64,000 nt of DNA from Nocardioides sp. Iso805N (GCF_000364605.1 NZ_KB822576.1:496001-560000); one strand, 5' to 3'; positions 1 through 8,931 are shown, counted from the stretch's first letter. The notes: generated by a model from the letters alone, not told the origin. A program made the numbers and translations.

Positions 1-404
1 AGCTCCTTCTTGGTGCGGCCCGAGCCGGCCACGTCCTCGAAGTCGAGCTCCTCGAGCTCCTTGAGGCGGTTGATCCGCTGGTGCACCGTCTGGAAGTTGG
101 TGAGCATGCCGCCGAGCCAACGCTGGTTGACGTAGGGCTGGCCGACGCGGGTCGCCTGCTCGGCGATGGCCTCCTGGGCCTGCTTCTTGGTGCCGACGAA
201 CAGGATGGTGCCGCCCTTGGCGACGGTCTCCTTGATGAAGGCGAAGGAGCGGTCGATGTAGGCCAGCGACTGCTGCAGGTCGATGATGTAGATGCCGTTG
301 CGCTCGGTCATGATGAAGCGCTTCATCTTCGGGTTCCACCGACGGGTCTGGTGTCCGAAGTGGACGCCGCTCTCGAGGAGCTGGCGCATGGTCACGACTG
401 CCAT
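1..404 (-). CDS. rpsB: 30S ribosomal protein S2 (N-terminal part, cut by window edge)
   Basis: Only the first 134 codons are inside the window; the C-terminus lies beyond base 1. The protein starts [20 protein letters not shown], followed by [10 protein letters not shown], the highly conserved opening of ribosomal protein S2. S2 binds the 30S subunit late and helps hold S1 or the mRNA leader. The ATG at 402-404 follows an AAGAAGA purine stretch on the minus strand. The gene is divergent from the M23 peptidase at 732, and tsf would be expected next, outside the window. Confidence 0.97.
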   Translation of the reverse strand, partial: MAVVTMRQLLESGVHFGHQTRRWNPKMKRFIMTERNGIYIIDLQQSLAYIDRSFAFIKETVAKGGTILFVGTKKQAQEAIAEQATRVGQPYVNQRWLGGMLTNFQTVHQRINRLKELEELDFEDVAGSGRTKKE

Positions 405-731
405 GATGTCTTCTTTCCTTGTTTCCAGTTCTGCCTGGCGTCCGCGCGCGACCCGACCCTGCGAGAGGGACTGGAGGCCGCGCCCGTGTGCGGTCAGGAA
501 CGGAGAGCTCCTGCACGGTCTGCGGACACGCGAAGTCAGCCCGGGTGGGCTGCTGCGCTCAGACTAGTCGTTCCGGCGACGGCGGGCGAATCGATGCGGA
601 GCGGTCCTGGGTGAGGTCCGCGGCGATCCCCGATGGCCGCTTGTCGTCCACAGACCAGCTCTCTGGCGGCCGTGTCCACAACGCGTACGACGGGCGCTGC
701 GCGCCACCGCTCGACCGGCGAGGCTGAGCCC
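405..731. other. Intergenic region between divergent rpsB and M23 peptidase
   Basis: This 327-bp stretch holds no credible gene. It must contain the 5' leader and promoter of rpsB on the minus strand and the promoter of the peptidase on the plus strand. I could not pick a convincing promoter for either. A sequence one base from the actinobacterial DnaA-box form (GTGTCCACA, near 671-679) is present, but alone it means little. Confidence 0.5.
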
Positions 732-1394
732 ATGAACCGCGCCACCACCGATCGGATCCGTCGCTCCGGCGTACGCCTCCTCGCCGTCCTGGCGACCGTG
801 TTGCTCGCCCTTCTGCTGACCGGCACGGGGCGTGCAGCGGTCGCCGGCGACGCCGGGGCGGCGGTTCCGAGCGGTGCGTGGCCGCTGCAGCCAGAGCCCA
901 CGGTGGTTCGGGGCTTCGACCCACCGTCGTCCGCATGGGGCGCGGGTCACCGCGGGGTGGATCTGGCGGGCGCCGTGGGCCAGGCGGTGCACGCGGCTCT
1001 CGCCGGCACGGTGACCTTCGCCGGCACACTTGCCGGACGCGGCGTCGTGGTGGTGGACCACGGCGCGACACGGACGACCTATGAGCCCGTCACGGCGAGT
1101 GTGACGGTGGGCGACGTGGTCGCCCAAGGCGCGAGGATCGGCACGCTCACTCTCCTGCGGTCCCACTGCCTGCCCGCCGCCTGCCTGCACTGGGGCCTGG
1201 TGCGAAACGCCGATGACGTCTATCTCGATCCACTCCAGCTGGTAGGGCTCGACGCGCCCGTTCGGCTGCTCCCGCTGTCATCTGCGCCCACGACAGCGCG
1301 GCCGGTCTCCAGGGTCGCGTCAGGGTCGGGCATCGCCTGGCCGACCCCCTATGCGGCGTGGCATCCGCCGATCGCACTGCACCTGGGGGAATGA
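732..1394 (+). CDS. Secreted M23-family (LytM-like) peptidase
   Basis: This 220-residue protein starts at the ATG at 732 behind a GAGG purine stretch; a longer upstream reading frame lacks protein-like sequence. Residues about 14-35 form a hydrophobic signal segment after an Arg-rich start, so export is likely. The mature part is a short LytM domain with the zinc-site motif GHRGVDL (HxxxD) and a terminal CLHWG. The usual second motif is HxH; here the first position is Cys, a variant I believe is common in actinobacterial relatives. The role is probably cell-wall hydrolysis or activation of an amidase. It converges with xerC 29 bases downstream. Confidence 0.85.
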   Translation: MNRATTDRIRRSGVRLLAVLATVLLALLLTGTGRAAVAGDAGAAVPSGAWPLQPEPTVVRGFDPPSSAWGAGHRGVDLAGAVGQAVHAALAGTVTFAGTLAGRGVVVVDHGATRTTYEPVTASVTVGDVVAQGARIGTLTLLRSHCLPAACLHWGLVRNADDVYLDPLQLVGLDAPVRLLPLSSAPTTARPVSRVASGSGIAWPTPYAAWHPPIALHLGE

Positions 1395-1423
1395 GCCCGG
1401 CGCTGACGGCAGGGCGCCCGCTC

Positions 1424-2365
1424 TCAGGCCCGCGGGTGCGCCTGCTGGTAGGCCCGCCGCAACCGGTCGGTGCTGACGTGGGTGTAGAGCTGCGTCGTCG
1501 CCAGCGACGCGTGCCCCAGCAGTTCCTGCACCGAGCGCAGATCGGCCCCACCCTCGAGCAGGTGGGTCGCGGCCGTGTGGCGCAAGCCGTGCGGTGCCAG
1601 GTCGGGCACGCCCGGCACGGCGCTCACCGCCTTGTGCACCAGGGTGCGCACCGCGCGCTGGTCCATCCTGGCCCCGCGGGCACCCAGGAACAGCGCCGGC
1701 CCCGAGCCGGCCCGTGCGATCTGGGCACGCCCTGTCGCCAGCCAGCCGTCCAGGGCCTGCGCCGCAGGCATACCGAACGGCACCGTGCGCTCCTTGCGCC
1801 CCTTGCCGAGCACGCGCACGACGTTGCGCTGCCGGTCGACGTCGTCGACATCGAGCCCGACCAGCTCGCCGACCCGGATTCCCGTCGCGTAGAGCAGTTC
1901 GAGGATCGCCAGGTCGCGCAGTCCCAGCGGGCTGTCGACGGTGGCCGCCGCCTCGATGGTCGAGCGCAGGACCGATTCCGCTTCGTCTGCTCGCAGCACC
2001 GGGGGCAAGGTGCGGTGTGCCTTCGGTGAGCGCAGCGCTGCGCCGGCGTCCACGGCCGCCCGGCCAGTGCGAGCGAGCCACGAGGTGAAGACCCGCGCGG
2101 CCGTCGCGCGTCGCGCGATGGTGGTGCGGCTGCGGCCCATCGACTGCTGCTTGGCCAGCCAACTGCGCAACGTGCGCAGGTCGAGCTGGTCGGGCATGCT
2201 CATGCCGAGCCTGCTGGCGTGGTCGAGCAGGGCGAGGATGTCACCGACGTACGCTCGGACGGAGTGAGCGCTGAGGTCGCGCTCTGAGACGAGGTGGCGC
2301 TCGTAGTCCGCAAGGACCACGGCGAACGACTCAGGCAGCTCCGTCACCTCCGCCTCATCCGTCAC
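1424..2365 (-). CDS. xerC: Site-specific tyrosine recombinase XerC
   Basis: This is a 313-residue phage-integrase-family protein with an N-terminal SAM-like core-binding domain (about 13-100) and a C-terminal catalytic domain. The active-site set can be read directly: Arg164 (TGIRVGE), Lys188 (GKGRKE), His259 and Arg262 (PHGLRHT), His285 (LLGHAS) and the nucleophile Tyr294 (QLYTH). With XerD it resolves chromosome dimers at dif. The start is GTG at 2363-2365 with no ribosome site but a TAGACT hexamer 6 bases upstream, which suggests a leaderless transcript. Its position after dprA is typical for actinobacteria. Confidence 0.95.
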   Translation of the reverse strand: MTDEAEVTELPESFAVVLADYERHLVSERDLSAHSVRAYVGDILALLDHASRLGMSMPDQLDLRTLRSWLAKQQSMGRSRTTIARRATAARVFTSWLARTGRAAVDAGAALRSPKAHRTLPPVLRADEAESVLRSTIEAAATVDSPLGLRDLAILELLYATGIRVGELVGLDVDDVDRQRNVVRVLGKGRKERTVPFGMPAAQALDGWLATGRAQIARAGSGPALFLGARGARMDQRAVRTLVHKAVSAVPGVPDLAPHGLRHTAATHLLEGGADLRSVQELLGHASLATTQLYTHVSTDRLRRAYQQAHPRA

Positions 2366-2371
2366 ACCGCG

Positions 2372-2377
2372 AGTCTA
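2372..2377 (-). promoter_or_regulatory. -10 hexamer for a leaderless xerC transcript
   Basis: TAGACT on the minus strand fits TAnnnT and lies exactly 6 bases before the GTG start of xerC. This would place the transcription start at or next to the start codon. No clear -35 was seen. The same geometry recurs at several other genes in the window. Confidence 0.5.
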
Positions 2378-2434
2378 GGCGTGCAGCCGATCCGCGAGGT
2401 GGAACCCGGGCGAGGCGGATGCGTCCCGCCGCCG

Positions 2435-3589
2435 TTACGACCTCGTGTCCGTGGTCGACTGAAGTGCTATCGGAGTCAGTCGCCAGCCGTCGCCTGCAAG
2501 CAGCGCAAGTCCGCGCTCCTGGAGGATGCGAAGCGCGCCTTGCACGGCGAGAACGCTCATCCCTGCCGTCACGGCGATCGAGTCGACGCGAGCGCCTCTG
2601 CCCACCGGTACGGCGTCGAGGACCTGCTGCTCGCGCAAGGTCACCTGGTCACGCGGAAGCACGGGAGCGGACTCCTCGAACGGCAGGTACTCCCCAGCCG
2701 AGCCCACCATCTCCAGCACCTCCTCCCCCGAGGTCACGACCACGGCCTCCCCCGAGCGCAACATCCGGTGGACACCCTCGGACGCAGCGCTCGTGACCGG
2801 CCCCGGCACCCCCATGAGGGGTCTGCTGAGTCGGGAGGTCCACGTCGCCGTGTTGCGGGCGCCGCTGCGACGGCCGGCCTCGACGATGACGGTTCCTCGT
2901 GCCACGCCCGCGATGATGCGGTTGCGGCTCAGGAAGCGCAGCCGGGTCGGCGGCAGGCCGGGTGCCACCTCGGCGACGATCGCTCCCTCTCGGGCCAGGA
3001 TCTCGAAGAGTCGGCGATGACTGGGCGGATAGACGCGGTCCGCGCCACAGGCGAGCACGGCGACGGTGGGCGTGCCTGCGGCCAGCGCCCCGCGGTGAGC
3101 AGCGATGTCGATGCCATACGCCCCGCCGGAGACGACGGCATATCCGGCTCTACCCACCTCGGCCGCGATGAGGGAGGCGGTGTCGGCGCCATAGCTGGTG
3201 GCGGCGCGAGCGCCGACGATCGCGACCGACCTCTCGAGCGTGTCCAGCGTCAGGGGGCCGCGGACCCACAGGCCCGGCGGGCAGCCGGTCCGTTCGTGGA
3301 GTGGCGAGACATGGTCGAGCGGTGCCAGCTGGCTCGGCCACTCCGGGTCCCCCGGTACGACGTAGCGCATCCCCCGCTGCTGTCCGAGCTCTAGCTGATG
3401 TGCCGGATCGACGCGTGCCAGCCTCGCGGCGACGTCGACCTGCGGCAGATCGTGCTCGCCGGTGCGCAGCATCTCCAGGAGCCTGATGCCGCCGAGCTGA
3501 TCGACCAGACCGGCGATGCGGTGGTCGCCCGGCTCCAGCACCTGGCTCAACGCAAGCCTGGCGAGGCGTTCTTCATCGGTGACGCTCAT
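2435..3589 (-). CDS. dprA: DNA-processing protein DprA
   Basis: This 384-residue protein has an N-terminal SAM-like helical region, a central Rossmann-like DprA/Smf domain and a C-terminal winged-helix segment (about 315-384). Visible motifs are VGARAATSYG (about 125-134, the GS/GA-R-T phosphate loop) and SGGAYGIDIAAH (about 154-165), where the family usually has SGxAxGID. DprA loads RecA on single-stranded DNA taken up in transformation. Its ATG overlaps the comM stop by 4 bases (ATGA), so the two are coupled. Some residues in the GSL-TA stretch differ from textbook forms, but the fold signature is intact. Confidence 0.94.
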   Translation of the reverse strand: MSVTDEERLARLALSQVLEPGDHRIAGLVDQLGGIRLLEMLRTGEHDLPQVDVAARLARVDPAHQLELGQQRGMRYVVPGDPEWPSQLAPLDHVSPLHERTGCPPGLWVRGPLTLDTLERSVAIVGARAATSYGADTASLIAAEVGRAGYAVVSGGAYGIDIAAHRGALAAGTPTVAVLACGADRVYPPSHRRLFEILAREGAIVAEVAPGLPPTRLRFLSRNRIIAGVARGTVIVEAGRRSGARNTATWTSRLSRPLMGVPGPVTSAASEGVHRMLRSGEAVVVTSGEEVLEMVGSAGEYLPFEESAPVLPRDQVTLREQQVLDAVPVGRGARVDSIAVTAGMSVLAVQGALRILQERGLALLAGDGWRLTPIALQSTTDTRS

Positions 3590-5169
3590 CCCGCTCGCTC
3601 CATCACCACCGCGACGGGCAGGGAGTCACCCTGACGTAGCGCGAGCGCCACCTCGGCCTCGCCCCGCCCTGGAGACAGGAGGCCACGGAGATCGGCGATC
3701 GTCCAGGCCAGCCGGTGAACCTTCACCGCACCTCGCCGGCTGAGTCGCCCTCGTCCGATGGCGTCGTCGACCAGCGATTGCGCCTCGGTGCTCATCGGCC
3801 AGCGCTCACGCAGCGCGGCACTCGGGGCCTGGGCATTGAGCCGCCAGTCGTGCTCGGCGTACCGGCGGGCCTGCCGGGCCCTTGCCTCGTGCACCCGCGC
3901 ACGGATGGTCTCGCTGTTCTCCTTCAGCCCGAGCGGGTCTCGGGTGAACACGGCCGGCAGCAGATGGCGAGTGATGTCGATGCGGTCCGCGATCGGCCCG
4001 CTGACCTTGCTCTGGTAGTCCCGACGCTGGACCGAGGTGCAGGTGCAGGCGGCGTGGTTCTTGCCGACGTTGTTGCCGCAGGCGCACGGGTTTGCGGCGA
4101 GGACGACCATGCTGCGCGCGGGCAGGGTGACCGCCTCCTCACCTCGGGCCACGGTGATGTCGCCGTTCTCGAGGGGCTCGCGCAACGCCTCGATGACGTC
4201 GGTCCGGAACAGCGGGAACTCGTCCAGGAAAAGCACGCCTCCATGGGCCAGGCTCAGCTCGCCCGGGCGCACCCTGCCCGTGCCGCCGCCCACCACACTG
4301 ACCTTGCTGGCGTCGTGGTGCGGCGCCGAGAAGGGCGGCCGAGTCGCCATCCCGAGGTCGGGATCGAGCAACCCTGCCAGCGAACGGATGGCCGTCAGCT
4401 CGACCGATTCGGTGCCGGTGAGGTCGGGCAGGATGGTGGGTATCCGCTCCGCGATCGAGGTCTTCCCACAGCCCTTCGGGCCATCGATCAGCAGGTGGTG
4501 CCCGCCTGCAGCTGCCACCTCCGCGGCGAACTTCACCTCCTCGAGGCCCACCAGGTCGGCCATGTCCACCTCCTCGAGTCGGGCAGAGCCCCGCCAGGCG
4601 AGGAAGCGGCCGCCCGACAGGGGCGGGACCGGCGGCGCTTCGGGCACGTCGGCGTCGGTGAGCGCTGCCACCACCTGATGGAGGGATCGCAGCCCGAGGA
4701 CCGTCATTCCGGGCACCATCGTCGCCTCCCTGGCCTGCGGCTCGGGCACGAAGACCTGCCGGATGCCGCGCTTGGAGGCCGCCAGCACCATCGGCAGTAC
4801 GCCGCCGACAGCGCGCAGCCCGCCGCCGAGCGTGAGCTCACCGATGAAGGCGGTGTCCTCCAGCCGGCGTGGGTCCACCTCTCCGCTGGCCGCGAGGATC
4901 GCGACCGCGATGGCGAGATCGAAATGCGCGCCCGACTTGGGCAGGTCTGCTGGTGAGAGCAGCACGGTGACGCGCTTGGTGGTGCCGGGCCAGGTGAGCT
5001 GCGAGTTCTCGATTGCCATCCGCACCCGATCACGAGCCTCGTGCAGCGCAGCGTCGACCCGGCCGACCAGCGTGGTGCCGACCTGCCCCGGTGAGACATC
5101 GGCCTGGACGTCCACCAGATGCCCGACAGCGCCGCGGAGAGCGACGCAGTGCGCGGATGCGACGGCCAT
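3586..5169 (-). CDS. comM: ComM/YifB family Mg-chelatase-like AAA+ ATPase
   Basis: The product has 527 residues. It has an N-terminal Lon-protease-like ChlI domain (about 20-150), then a Mg-chelatase AAA+ core with Walker A GPKGCGKT (230-237), Walker B GGVLFLDEFP, and a Cys-rich insert around NPCACG and CTC typical of ComM. The C-terminal part is the Mg_chelatase_C helical domain. ComM is a hexameric helicase that promotes branch migration during natural transformation, and in actinobacteria it sits with dprA. The ATG at 5167-5169 shares one base with the yraN stop (TGATG), and a much longer upstream frame is a shadow of yraN. Confidence 0.95.
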   Translation of the reverse strand: MAVASAHCVALRGAVGHLVDVQADVSPGQVGTTLVGRVDAALHEARDRVRMAIENSQLTWPGTTKRVTVLLSPADLPKSGAHFDLAIAVAILAASGEVDPRRLEDTAFIGELTLGGGLRAVGGVLPMVLAASKRGIRQVFVPEPQAREATMVPGMTVLGLRSLHQVVAALTDADVPEAPPVPPLSGGRFLAWRGSARLEEVDMADLVGLEEVKFAAEVAAAGGHHLLIDGPKGCGKTSIAERIPTILPDLTGTESVELTAIRSLAGLLDPDLGMATRPPFSAPHHDASKVSVVGGGTGRVRPGELSLAHGGVLFLDEFPLFRTDVIEALREPLENGDITVARGEEAVTLPARSMVVLAANPCACGNNVGKNHAACTCTSVQRRDYQSKVSGPIADRIDITRHLLPAVFTRDPLGLKENSETIRARVHEARARQARRYAEHDWRLNAQAPSAALRERWPMSTEAQSLVDDAIGRGRLSRRGAVKVHRLAWTIADLRGLLSPGRGEAEVALALRQGDSLPVAVVMERAG

Positions 5170-5537
5170 CAGCTCAGCCCTCGAACATGCTCGACGCGGG
5201 CGGCGCCGCGGCGCGGCCTGTGCACGGCGACGAGGTCCACCCGCACCTCGGCCGGACGCAGTCCGCGCGCCGTGATCCAGCGCTCGGCAAGACGGTGCAG
5301 CCGGTCGAGCTTGGCCTGGGTCACCGCCTGCTGCGGTGTGCCGAAGGCATCGTCGGACCGAGTCTTCACCTCGCAGATAACCAGGGTGTCGCCCTCGCGG
5401 AGGACGAGGTCGATCTCGCCCTCGGTGCAGTGCCAGTTGCGCTCGAGCACGACCAGGCCCTGCGCGGTGAGATGTCGCTCGGCGATGGCCTCGCCATAGC
5501 GCCCCATCGCCTGTTTGCTCGCTGCTGTCGTCGTCAT
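5169..5537 (-). CDS. yraN: UPF0102 (YraN) family nuclease-like protein
   Basis: This 122-residue protein has the restriction-endonuclease-like pattern of UPF0102: GRYGEAIAERHL at the start, then EGEIDLVLREGDTLVICEVKTR, which carries the E-x-D ... ExK active-site residues. Its cellular role is not established. It always travels with dprA/comM and rnhB in this neighbourhood. The ATG at 5535-5537 has a GGAGG ribosome site; an upstream in-frame start would add 24 unconserved residues. The stop overlaps the comM start. Confidence 0.9.
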   Translation of the reverse strand: MTTTAASKQAMGRYGEAIAERHLTAQGLVVLERNWHCTEGEIDLVLREGDTLVICEVKTRSDDAFGTPQQAVTQAKLDRLHRLAERWITARGLRPAEVRVDLVAVHRPRRGAARVEHVRGLS

Positions 5538-5610
5538 GGTGCCTCCGTCCGAGATCGGAGAGCCAGCATCGAACGTCGCCCCGACAGCCCGCGACGCACG
5601 GCAGCCCACC

Positions 5611-5647
5611 TGTGGACAAGCGATACGGGAGCCCCAGCTGTGGACAG
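5611..5647. promoter_or_regulatory. Pair of DnaA-box-like 9-mers upstream of yraN
   Basis: TGTGGACAA (5611-5619) is the exact complement of TTGTCCACA, the GC-rich actinobacterial DnaA box. TGTGGACAG (5639-5647) is one base away from it, in the same orientation. They lie between the yraN start and the pseudogene stop. They might allow DnaA-dependent control of the yraN-comM-dprA unit, or be chance. Confidence 0.3.
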
Positions 5648-5669
5648 ATTGGGCCCGGATCGACCCCGG

Positions 5670-6427
5670 TCAGTTGTTCAGCTTGGGGGTGCCGCACCCG
5701 GGAGTCGGAAGCGGCGTGTAGGTCGAGCCCGCAATCGTCACGCCGAGCAGAGAGTTGAGAGCCGACGTCACGGCCGAGAGCAACGGCGTCAGGACAGCTG
5801 TCTCCAGCGGCGTGATCAAGTTGTTGTCGACAGCGTTGGTCACCCAGGCGATCCCACCGAGGATGTCACCGACGAGGTACCTCCCGTAGTCACCCGGAAC
5901 CTGGAGCGTCCCGGTGACCGACTGTGGCGAGGCCGGCACCGTCGTGAGGGTGATCGCCAACTTGGTCGTGAGGTTCTCCGACTGCGAGCCGAGCGCCCCC
6001 CACGAGTGCTTCACCGTCACCGTCAGCGGGACGATGATGGTGGTCGGCGCGAGCGCCGACTGCTCCGAGGCGGAGATCGACTGCGGCGTCGCGTCCGACC
6101 AGTTAAGCGCGAGAACCTTGCCGGACGCCTGCGCGAGTCCCACCGATGCGGTGATCGGGTCGGGGAAGGTGATCTGCGGGATGCCGTACGTGTCCGCCGC
6201 GAGAGGAGACCGAGGACGCTCGACAGGACGCCGCTCAGCCCGTTCGCCAGGTTGGTCACCGCGCTGGTCACCCCGCCGCTGACGTTCGCACTCAGCCCGA
6301 CCGAGGTCTGTGCCATCGACCTGGTGTCCTCACCCAGGCAGACAGGCGTCGGCCGGCTGCCGACGGCGGACACGGCCAGCGGGACGATGTTGCTGCTGGA
6401 GAGAGGATTCTGCAGGTTGTGGTGCCT
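5670..6427 (-). pseudogene. Decayed secreted-protein gene, frameshifted and without a signal peptide
   Basis: Two minus-strand frames together give one protein-like sequence. The upstream piece (about 6427-6195) ends in a run of SGVLSSVLGLLS; the downstream piece continues as AADTYGIPQITFPDPITAS in the next frame and runs to a stop at 5670. One missing base in the CTCTCGCGGCGGAC region near 6196-6206 explains the break. The composition (Ser, Thr, Val, Gly-rich, few charges, paired Cys) suggests a secreted or surface protein. There is no ATG or signal peptide: the frame runs back to the DUF2469 stop codon, and the first GTG (6373) lies inside the conserved-looking part. No family was recognised. 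A sequencing error could explain the frameshift but not the missing N-terminus. Confidence 0.6.
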
Positions 6428-6451
6428 AGTCCTTTCGGGCCATGCGGCTGC

Positions 6452-6760
6452 TCAGTCCTTGGGCAGGTCGAGCTCGGAGGGGCTCAGCTCCTCGACGTTG
6501 ACGTCCTTGAAGGTGAGGACCTTGACGTTCTTGGCGAAGCGGGCGGGTCGGTACATGTCCCACACCCAGGCATCGGTCATCGAGACCTCGAAGAAGACGT
6601 CACCTGCCTCGGTCCGAGCCTTCACGTCGACCTGGTTGCACAGGTAGAACCGCCGGTCCGTCTCGACGACGTACTTGAAGATGCCGACCACATCGCGGTA
6701 CTCGCGATAGAGGGTCAGCTCCATCTCGGTCTCGTACTTCTCGAGATCCTCGGCGCTCAT
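6452..6760 (-). CDS. DUF2469 family protein
   Basis: This is a 102-residue acidic protein that matches the DUF2469 family in length and sequence. It starts MSAEDLEKYETEMELTLYRE, with a central FYLCNQVDVKAR strand and an RPARFAKNVKVLTFKDVN stretch. The family is almost confined to actinobacteria, sits next to rnhB and has no established function. The ATG at 6758-6760 has no ribosome site but a TAGGAT hexamer 6 bases upstream, which suggests a leaderless transcript. Its stop is followed in frame by the decayed gene below it. Confidence 0.92.
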   Translation of the reverse strand: MSAEDLEKYETEMELTLYREYRDVVGIFKYVVETDRRFYLCNQVDVKARTEAGDVFFEVSMTDAWVWDMYRPARFAKNVKVLTFKDVNVEELSPSELDLPKD

Positions 6761-6766
6761 GCTGGG

Positions 6767-6772
6767 ATCCTA
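6767..6772 (-). promoter_or_regulatory. -10 hexamer for a leaderless DUF2469 transcript
   Basis: TAGGAT (minus strand) lies 6 bases before the ATG of the DUF2469 gene. This would give a transcript starting at the initiation codon. It separates expression of this gene from rnhB upstream. Confidence 0.45.
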
Positions 6773-6840
6773 GAGCCACCCCGGGTACGACGCCTCGCCG
6801 CCTCCACGACCGACGCGCCTCGATGGGACTTCGCCACGTT

Positions 6841-6876
6841 CGCCGAGCTTCGAGGCGCGCCTCGACAAGGTCGGCG
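6841..6876. repeat. Imperfect copy of the palindromic element found inside fpg
   Basis: The 36 bases start CGCCGAGC and end GTCGGCG around a central CGAGGCG...CGCCTCG core. The two ends and the core match the perfect palindrome at 48532-48567 apart from small changes. It lies in the 138-bp gap between rnhB and DUF2469, so two copies of one element family are probably present. Confidence 0.5.
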
Positions 6877-6898
6877 TACGACGCGCCGACTGGCCCGA

Positions 6899-7591
6899 TC
6901 AGCCGGCGGCCGCGACCCCGGGCAGGCTCCACGAGCGCCGGTGATGGATCGAGGGGCCGTGGGCGGCCAGCGCTGCGATGTGGGCCGGCGCGGAGTAGCC
7001 CTTGTTCTCCGCCCACAGGTACGCCGGAAACTCCTCGTGCAGCTGCGTCATCAGCGCATCGCGGGTGGTCTTCGCCAAGATGGAGGCCGCCGCGACCCCG
7101 GCGCACTTCATGTCGGCCTTGATCAGCGTGGTGACCGGCGGCACCGTCGGACCTGTGGCGTCGCACCCGCCGAACTCGATCGGTGCCCCGAACAGCGCGT
7201 CCTGCAACGGCGCACTGAGGTAGTCGTGGTTGCCGTCCAGCAGCACCGCGTCGGGAACGATGCTCAGCTGGACCAGCGCTCGGTGACCGGCGAGGCGGAG
7301 CGCCGCCATGATGCCGTAGGAGTCGATCTCGGCCGGGCTGGCGTGGCCCACGGCATGGCACAGCGCCCAGCGGCGTACCTTCGGAGCGAGCCGCTCCCGG
7401 GCCTCCGGCGTGAGCAGCTTGGAGTCGCGCACGCCCTGCGGAGCGGTCCGGGTCTCGGCCGAGATCACCACCATGCCGATGCTGACCGGCCCCGACAACG
7501 CGCCGCGACCGACCTCGTCGGCGCAGGCGAGGTGGACCACCCCGTCGCGCAACAGGGTGCGCTCGAACCGCAGGCTGGGCGCTGTGCTCAC
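6899..7591 (-). CDS. rnhB: Ribonuclease HII
   Basis: This 230-residue enzyme degrades RNA in RNA-DNA hybrids and removes single ribonucleotides from DNA. The catalytic start [14 protein letters not shown] carries Asp25-Glu26, LLDGNHDYL carries the third acid, and the conserved helix [12 protein letters not shown] follows. The GTG at 7589-7591 overlaps the lepB stop by 4 bases (GTGA), which fixes the start; an upstream extension would run inside lepB. Placement after lepB is typical. The usual D-K in the DxK strand is kept as KADMK. Confidence 0.94.
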   Translation of the reverse strand: MSTAPSLRFERTLLRDGVVHLACADEVGRGALSGPVSIGMVVISAETRTAPQGVRDSKLLTPEARERLAPKVRRWALCHAVGHASPAEIDSYGIMAALRLAGHRALVQLSIVPDAVLLDGNHDYLSAPLQDALFGAPIEFGGCDATGPTVPPVTTLIKADMKCAGVAAASILAKTTRDALMTQLHEEFPAYLWAENKGYSAPAHIAALAAHGPSIHHRRSWSLPGVAAAG

Positions 7592-8436
7592 GGCTTCGGG
7601 ATGTCCTTGAAGTCGGCCGGCCGGTGGATGACGTGCGCCCTGCCGAGCGGCCAGACCAGGGAGACGACCTTGCCCACGACGTTGTCGACCGGCACCCACG
7701 GAGACTGCGAGCAATCGGTCTCGGCATCGGTGCACAGGTGATAGCTGGAGTCGGCGGAGTTGTCCCGGTTGTCGCCCATCACGAAGACGTAGCCCGCCGG
7801 GACCGGGCCGGCCTTCCAGTGCGGGGTGCGGGCCATCGGCCCGTAGCAGACGGCTGTCCCGACGTCGTTGTCGTCGCAGCCGCGCTGCGCGGGCTTGGCG
7901 TAGCTGGACTCGTCCAGCGCCTTCCCGTTGACCCTGATGCGGCCCTGCTTGTCACAGCACACGATGGTGTCGCCGCCGACCCCGATCACCCGCTTGACCA
8001 GGTGGCCGCCGGTCGGGAACAGCCCGATCCGGGCCATGAACTTCGAGACCACGTTGGTCGCCTGGGTGTCCTCCTCGGCGCTGAGCCAGCCGCCCGGGTC
8101 GGAGAAGACGACGATGTCGCCGCGCTGCGGTGTACCGCTCCCCCAGTACGACGGCTTCTCCACCAGCACCCGGTCGTCCGACTTCACACCGGGGCCTCCC
8201 TGCAACCCCGGCTCCATCGACGCGGAGGGGATGTAGAACGCCTGGACGAAGAACGACTTGATCACCAGCGCGATGATCACCGCCAAGACGAGCAGCAGGA
8301 TCGACTCCTGCCACACCGGCAGGTTGCGGGACGGCTTGTTCTGGTGATCCGCGCCGTTGTCGGGAGAAGCAGAAGACCGCGACCCCTCCTGTTCCTCGTC
8401 GAGGAAGGTGGAGAGATCGCGGTCTTCGGAAGTCAC
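7588..8436 (-). CDS. lepB: Signal peptidase I
   Basis: The protein has 282 residues, with an acidic 38-residue N-terminal tail and one membrane segment (about 44-62). A periplasm-side catalytic domain follows. The Ser/Lys dyad is visible: Ser73 in SASMEPGL and Lys148 in [28 protein letters not shown] is the family's box E. It cleaves signal peptides of exported proteins such as the GH3 enzyme and M23 peptidase here. The GTG start (8434-8436) has a TAGGCT hexamer 6 bases upstream and no ribosome site, so it may be leaderless and separate from rplS. Confidence 0.96.
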   Translation of the reverse strand: MTSEDRDLSTFLDEEQEGSRSSASPDNGADHQNKPSRNLPVWQESILLLVLAVIIALVIKSFFVQAFYIPSASMEPGLQGGPGVKSDDRVLVEKPSYWGSGTPQRGDIVVFSDPGGWLSAEEDTQATNVVSKFMARIGLFPTGGHLVKRVIGVGGDTIVCCDKQGRIRVNGKALDESSYAKPAQRGCDDNDVGTAVCYGPMARTPHWKAGPVPAGYVFVMGDNRDNSADSSYHLCTDAETDCSQSPWVPVDNVVGKVVSLVWPLGRAHVIHRPADFKDIPKP

Positions 8437-8442
8437 GCGCAG

Positions 8443-8448
8443 AGCCTA
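8443..8448 (-). promoter_or_regulatory. -10 hexamer for a leaderless lepB transcript
   Basis: TAGGCT on the minus strand sits 6 bases before the GTG start of lepB, with no Shine-Dalgarno sequence between. It would allow lepB-rnhB expression apart from the ribosomal-protein operon upstream. Confidence 0.5.
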
Positions 8449-8488
8449 GAACAGGCTGCCCCGCGATCGCGCTTCGACTCGGCTCACG

Positions 8489-8568
8489 CCTCGCGACCGG
8501 TCAGACCGCGAGGGCTCACACCTCGCAACTGGTCAGATCGGGCGTCGCTTCGCTTCGCCGATCAGACC
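8489..8568. terminator. Two adjacent hairpins with shared repeat arms between rplS and lepB
   Basis: The first hairpin is 8531-8568: GGTCAGATCGG pairs with CCGATCAGACC around a CTTCG-rich loop. The second is 8489-8513: CCTCGCG pairs with CGCGAGG. Between and around them are repeats of GGCTCACxCCTCGC and GGTCAGA. They lie directly after the rplS stop and before the lepB promoter, so transcription termination is a reasonable role. No U-tract follows, as is common in high-GC actinobacteria. Confidence 0.5.
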
Positions 8569-8577
8569 GTGCGCGGC

Positions 8578-8931
8578 TCACGCCTCGCGGCGCTCCTTGA
8601 TCTTGGCCTTCTTGCCGCGCAGGTTGCGCAGGTAGTAGAGCTTGGCGCGGCGGACGTCGCCGCGGCTGACGATCTCGATCTGCTCGAAGATCGGGGAGTG
8701 CAGCGGGAAGGTGCGCTCGACACCGACGCTGAAGGAGACCTTGCGGACGGTGAAGGTGCGGGAGATGCCGGCGCCCTGGAGCGCGATGACGACACCCTGG
8801 AAGACCTGGACACGGGAGCGGCTGCCCTCGACGACCTTGACGTGCACCTTGACGGTGTCACCGGCCTTGAAGTCGGGAACGTCGGTGCGCTTGGCGGCAT
8901 TGCCGAGCTCGGCAAGCAGGTGGTTGCTCAT
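8578..8931 (-). CDS. rplS: 50S ribosomal protein L19
   Basis: This 117-residue protein matches L19 over its full length: [20 protein letters not shown], then [34 protein letters not shown] and the C-terminal [21 protein letters not shown]19 sits at the 30S-50S interface. The ATG at 8929-8931 has a GGAGCAACC ribosome site. It follows trmD by 200 bases, which contain no gene and may hold its promoter. Confidence 0.98.
   Translation of the reverse strand: MSNHLLAELGNAAKRTDVPDFKAGDTVKVHVKVVEGSRSRVQVFQGVVIALQGAGISRTFTVRKVSFSVGVERTFPLHSPIFEQIEIVSRGDVRRAKLYYLRNLRGKKAKIKERREA

Noticed and set aside
5611-5647. A replication origin suggested by DnaA-box-like sequences
   Set aside because: Only two sites are present, without dnaA, dnaN or an AT-rich region nearby.
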